In this document: positions 19,710-20,736 of the stretch, in pieces
Layout of the letters: every line of letters begins with the position of its first letter
Numbering within the stretch: position 1 is the first letter of the stretch
Assembly (NCBI GenBank): GCA_013139755.1
Contig: WTAG01000407.1
Coordinates: 1 to 20,736, forward strand
DNA: 20,736 nt
Source of the DNA: Methylomarinum sp.
Lineage (GTDB): Bacteria > Pseudomonadota > Gammaproteobacteria > Methylococcales > Methylomonadaceae
Direction: 5' to 3'
Program-made: the position numbers and the translations under genes
Notes under the pieces: model-generated
Databases searched by the model: none
Seen by the model: the letters and a program-made list of their open reading frames with translations, nothing else
What the model was told of the DNA's origin: nothing

Positions 19710-19994
19710 CTACAAGATGTTAATTGATTTACACGACTCAATTGCTACCATTCGTATAACTTCTTCTGTATTTTTATATTCTTCGTTCATGTCACAGTCA
19801 GCCGAGAGTAGTCTTGTCACTTTCTCTTTGAGCAGTTTAAGTTCAGTTTGAATTTCGTCATCTGTAGGTTCATCAGGGTATTTACCTGACCAAGCATTGC
19901 CCCATGATTGTTCACCTAGCTTCGTAGCTTTGACGAGTGTTAGTGCTTCTTCGCGTAGTTCAGAAAGTTGTTCTGCCGTGAATGACTTTTCCAT
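19710..19994 (-). CDS. Hypothetical protein, 94 aa
   Basis: Unrecognised. The N-terminal half is helical (EKSFTAEQLSELREEALTLVKATKLGEQSWGNAW). A Pro/Asp/Glu-rich link (SGKYPDEPTDDE) leads to a second charged helix (IQTELKLLKEKVTRLL). Overall it is acidic, with no membrane segment or signal peptide. It begins 23 bp downstream of the NERD gene stop in the same orientation, so the two may be one transcript. Function cannot be inferred from the sequence. Confidence 0.6.
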   Translation of the reverse strand: MEKSFTAEQLSELREEALTLVKATKLGEQSWGNAWSGKYPDEPTDDEIQTELKLLKEKVTRLLSADCDMNEEYKNTEEVIRMVAIESCKSINIL

Positions 19995-20017
19995 GTTCTA
20001 CCTCATCTAAACAGCCG

Positions 20018-20683
20018 TTAATAGTTATTTTTATTGTTTTTTGCCACTATCGTTTTGACATGGTTAACATGATCTCGATTCGTTTGGCGTGATGGAGGCA
20101 ATCGAATGGCTTCAATTCTTCTGGTTAGTTTTTGTACTTCGTCATCAGTAAATAAAACCTGTTTCTTAGACTGAATATAATGGATAAATCCTTGCCCCAT
20201 CGTGACGTTTTCAGGCATTTCTGTTTTCAATGTGCACTCACCCGTAAAGACAATAACGGAAAATACCTGTTCTTCGTTTAACCTTAATAATGAGGCTAAT
20301 ACTTGCGTGTGTTTGTAGTTTTGATGAAGAGGGTTTTGAAATTTACCCGTGTATTTGTATATTTTCTGAGTCCACATCTTTTGATGTGCTGAACCAAATA
20401 TCCATCCCTTCATATTTTTGGTTTCAAGTACAAAGATGCCATATTTAGAAGCAATAACATGGTCAACTTGAGTTGTTCCATCACCAGCGGGTAGCGTAAC
20501 ATTTTTGATTAAGTGGTAGGCCTCTTTATCTAATTGGCGAGCAATATTGAAATTAACAAAAAACTCGCCAAGGTTACCCTTGAACCTAGCTGTTTTAACA
20601 AGGAATGCCAAAGAGCCTGTAAATAATTTTGTGTAACTGCCTTTTGGGTTAAATGTAATCTTGCAGTCTATCTTCAAACTCAA
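20018..20683 (-). CDS. NERD-domain protein (nuclease-related)
   Basis: A 221-residue protein. The NERD domain spans about 34-150: FKGNLGEFFVNFNIARQL (conserved G-x-x-G-E, E40), then DGTTQVDHVIASKYGIFVLETKN with D74 and E87-T-K89, the PD-(D/E)xK-like nuclease core, and the Trp/Tyr-rich GWIFGSAHQKMWTQ. A weakly hydrophobic stretch (LFTGSLAFLVK, 20-30) replaces the membrane helix often found before NERD. The C-terminal zinc ribbon present in many relatives is absent. NERD proteins are presumed to act on DNA, but the role is unproven. ATG 20683 is the only start in view, 53 bp from the window edge. It may be co-transcribed with the 94-aa gene. Confidence 0.85.
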   Translation of the reverse strand: MSLKIDCKITFNPKGSYTKLFTGSLAFLVKTARFKGNLGEFFVNFNIARQLDKEAYHLIKNVTLPAGDGTTQVDHVIASKYGIFVLETKNMKGWIFGSAHQKMWTQKIYKYTGKFQNPLHQNYKHTQVLASLLRLNEEQVFSVIVFTGECTLKTEMPENVTMGQGFIHYIQSKKQVLFTDDEVQKLTRRIEAIRLPPSRQTNRDHVNHVKTIVAKNNKNNY

Positions 20684-20736
20684 TCATAAATCTATTGAGT
20701 GCTGATTTCCAATTTCTAATGGGCATAGTCCATTTT

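Overview
The window suggests a marine-type gammaproteobacterium (Vibrionaceae or Alteromonadales relative). It opens inside rpoD, followed 7 bp later by a tRNA with a CAU anticodon. The same rpoD-tRNA junction in Vibrio cholerae carries the VSP-II island. The DNA is AT-rich by eye. The genus cannot be fixed from this window.

Most of the window (about 629-17604) is one integrated element bounded by a perfect 69-bp direct repeat: the 3' part of the tRNA gene plus the start of its terminator (629-697 and 17536-17604). A P4-type tyrosine integrase lies just inside the right end. Excision between the repeats would give a circle of 16,907 bp with one intact attP.

Layout of the element, left to right. 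(1) Left end with integrase-arm-like repeats, a non-coding control region and small helix-turn-helix genes (698-2014). (2) A replication operon: a small CHC2-type zinc-finger primase-like protein, a RepA hexameric helicase and a RepC initiator, the last two clearly of the IncQ/RSF1010 kind, followed by 22-bp iterons, an AT-rich block and GC-rich hairpins that look like oriV (2004-4640). (3) A HigB/HigA-type toxin-antitoxin pair (4661-5355). (4) A leftward operon resembling stbABC of IncW/IncN plasmids plus a 59-aa zinc-ribbon gene (5412-7306). (5) A divergent intergenic region with oriT-like motifs (7307-7893). (6) A rightward mobilisation operon: TrwB/TraD-type coupling protein, a 108-aa protein, a 46-aa Cys/His peptide, a TrwC-type MOBF relaxase-helicase and an LPD7-domain protein (7894-13287). 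(7) Unrecognised small genes, a 24-aa hydrophobic peptide, an 82-aa membrane protein and a 432-aa three-helix membrane protein, which form the likely cargo next to the integrase (13656-16140).

No mating-pair-formation genes are present, so the element is best read as an integrative and mobilisable element: it would excise, replicate as an IncQ-like plasmid, and transfer with its own relaxase and coupling protein through the conjugation channel of another element. A palindrome, GTTACATGTAAC, lies upstream of both the replication operon and the mobilisation operon and may coordinate them.

Right of attR (17605 to the end) are a Fic protein, a GNAT acetyltransferase, an unknown 94-aa protein and a NERD-domain protein. 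Just past attR is a second tandem repeat with the same 11-bp period as the element's arm repeats but a different sequence (GGGTCATGT twice). This suggests that a second tRNA-targeting element sits in tandem here.
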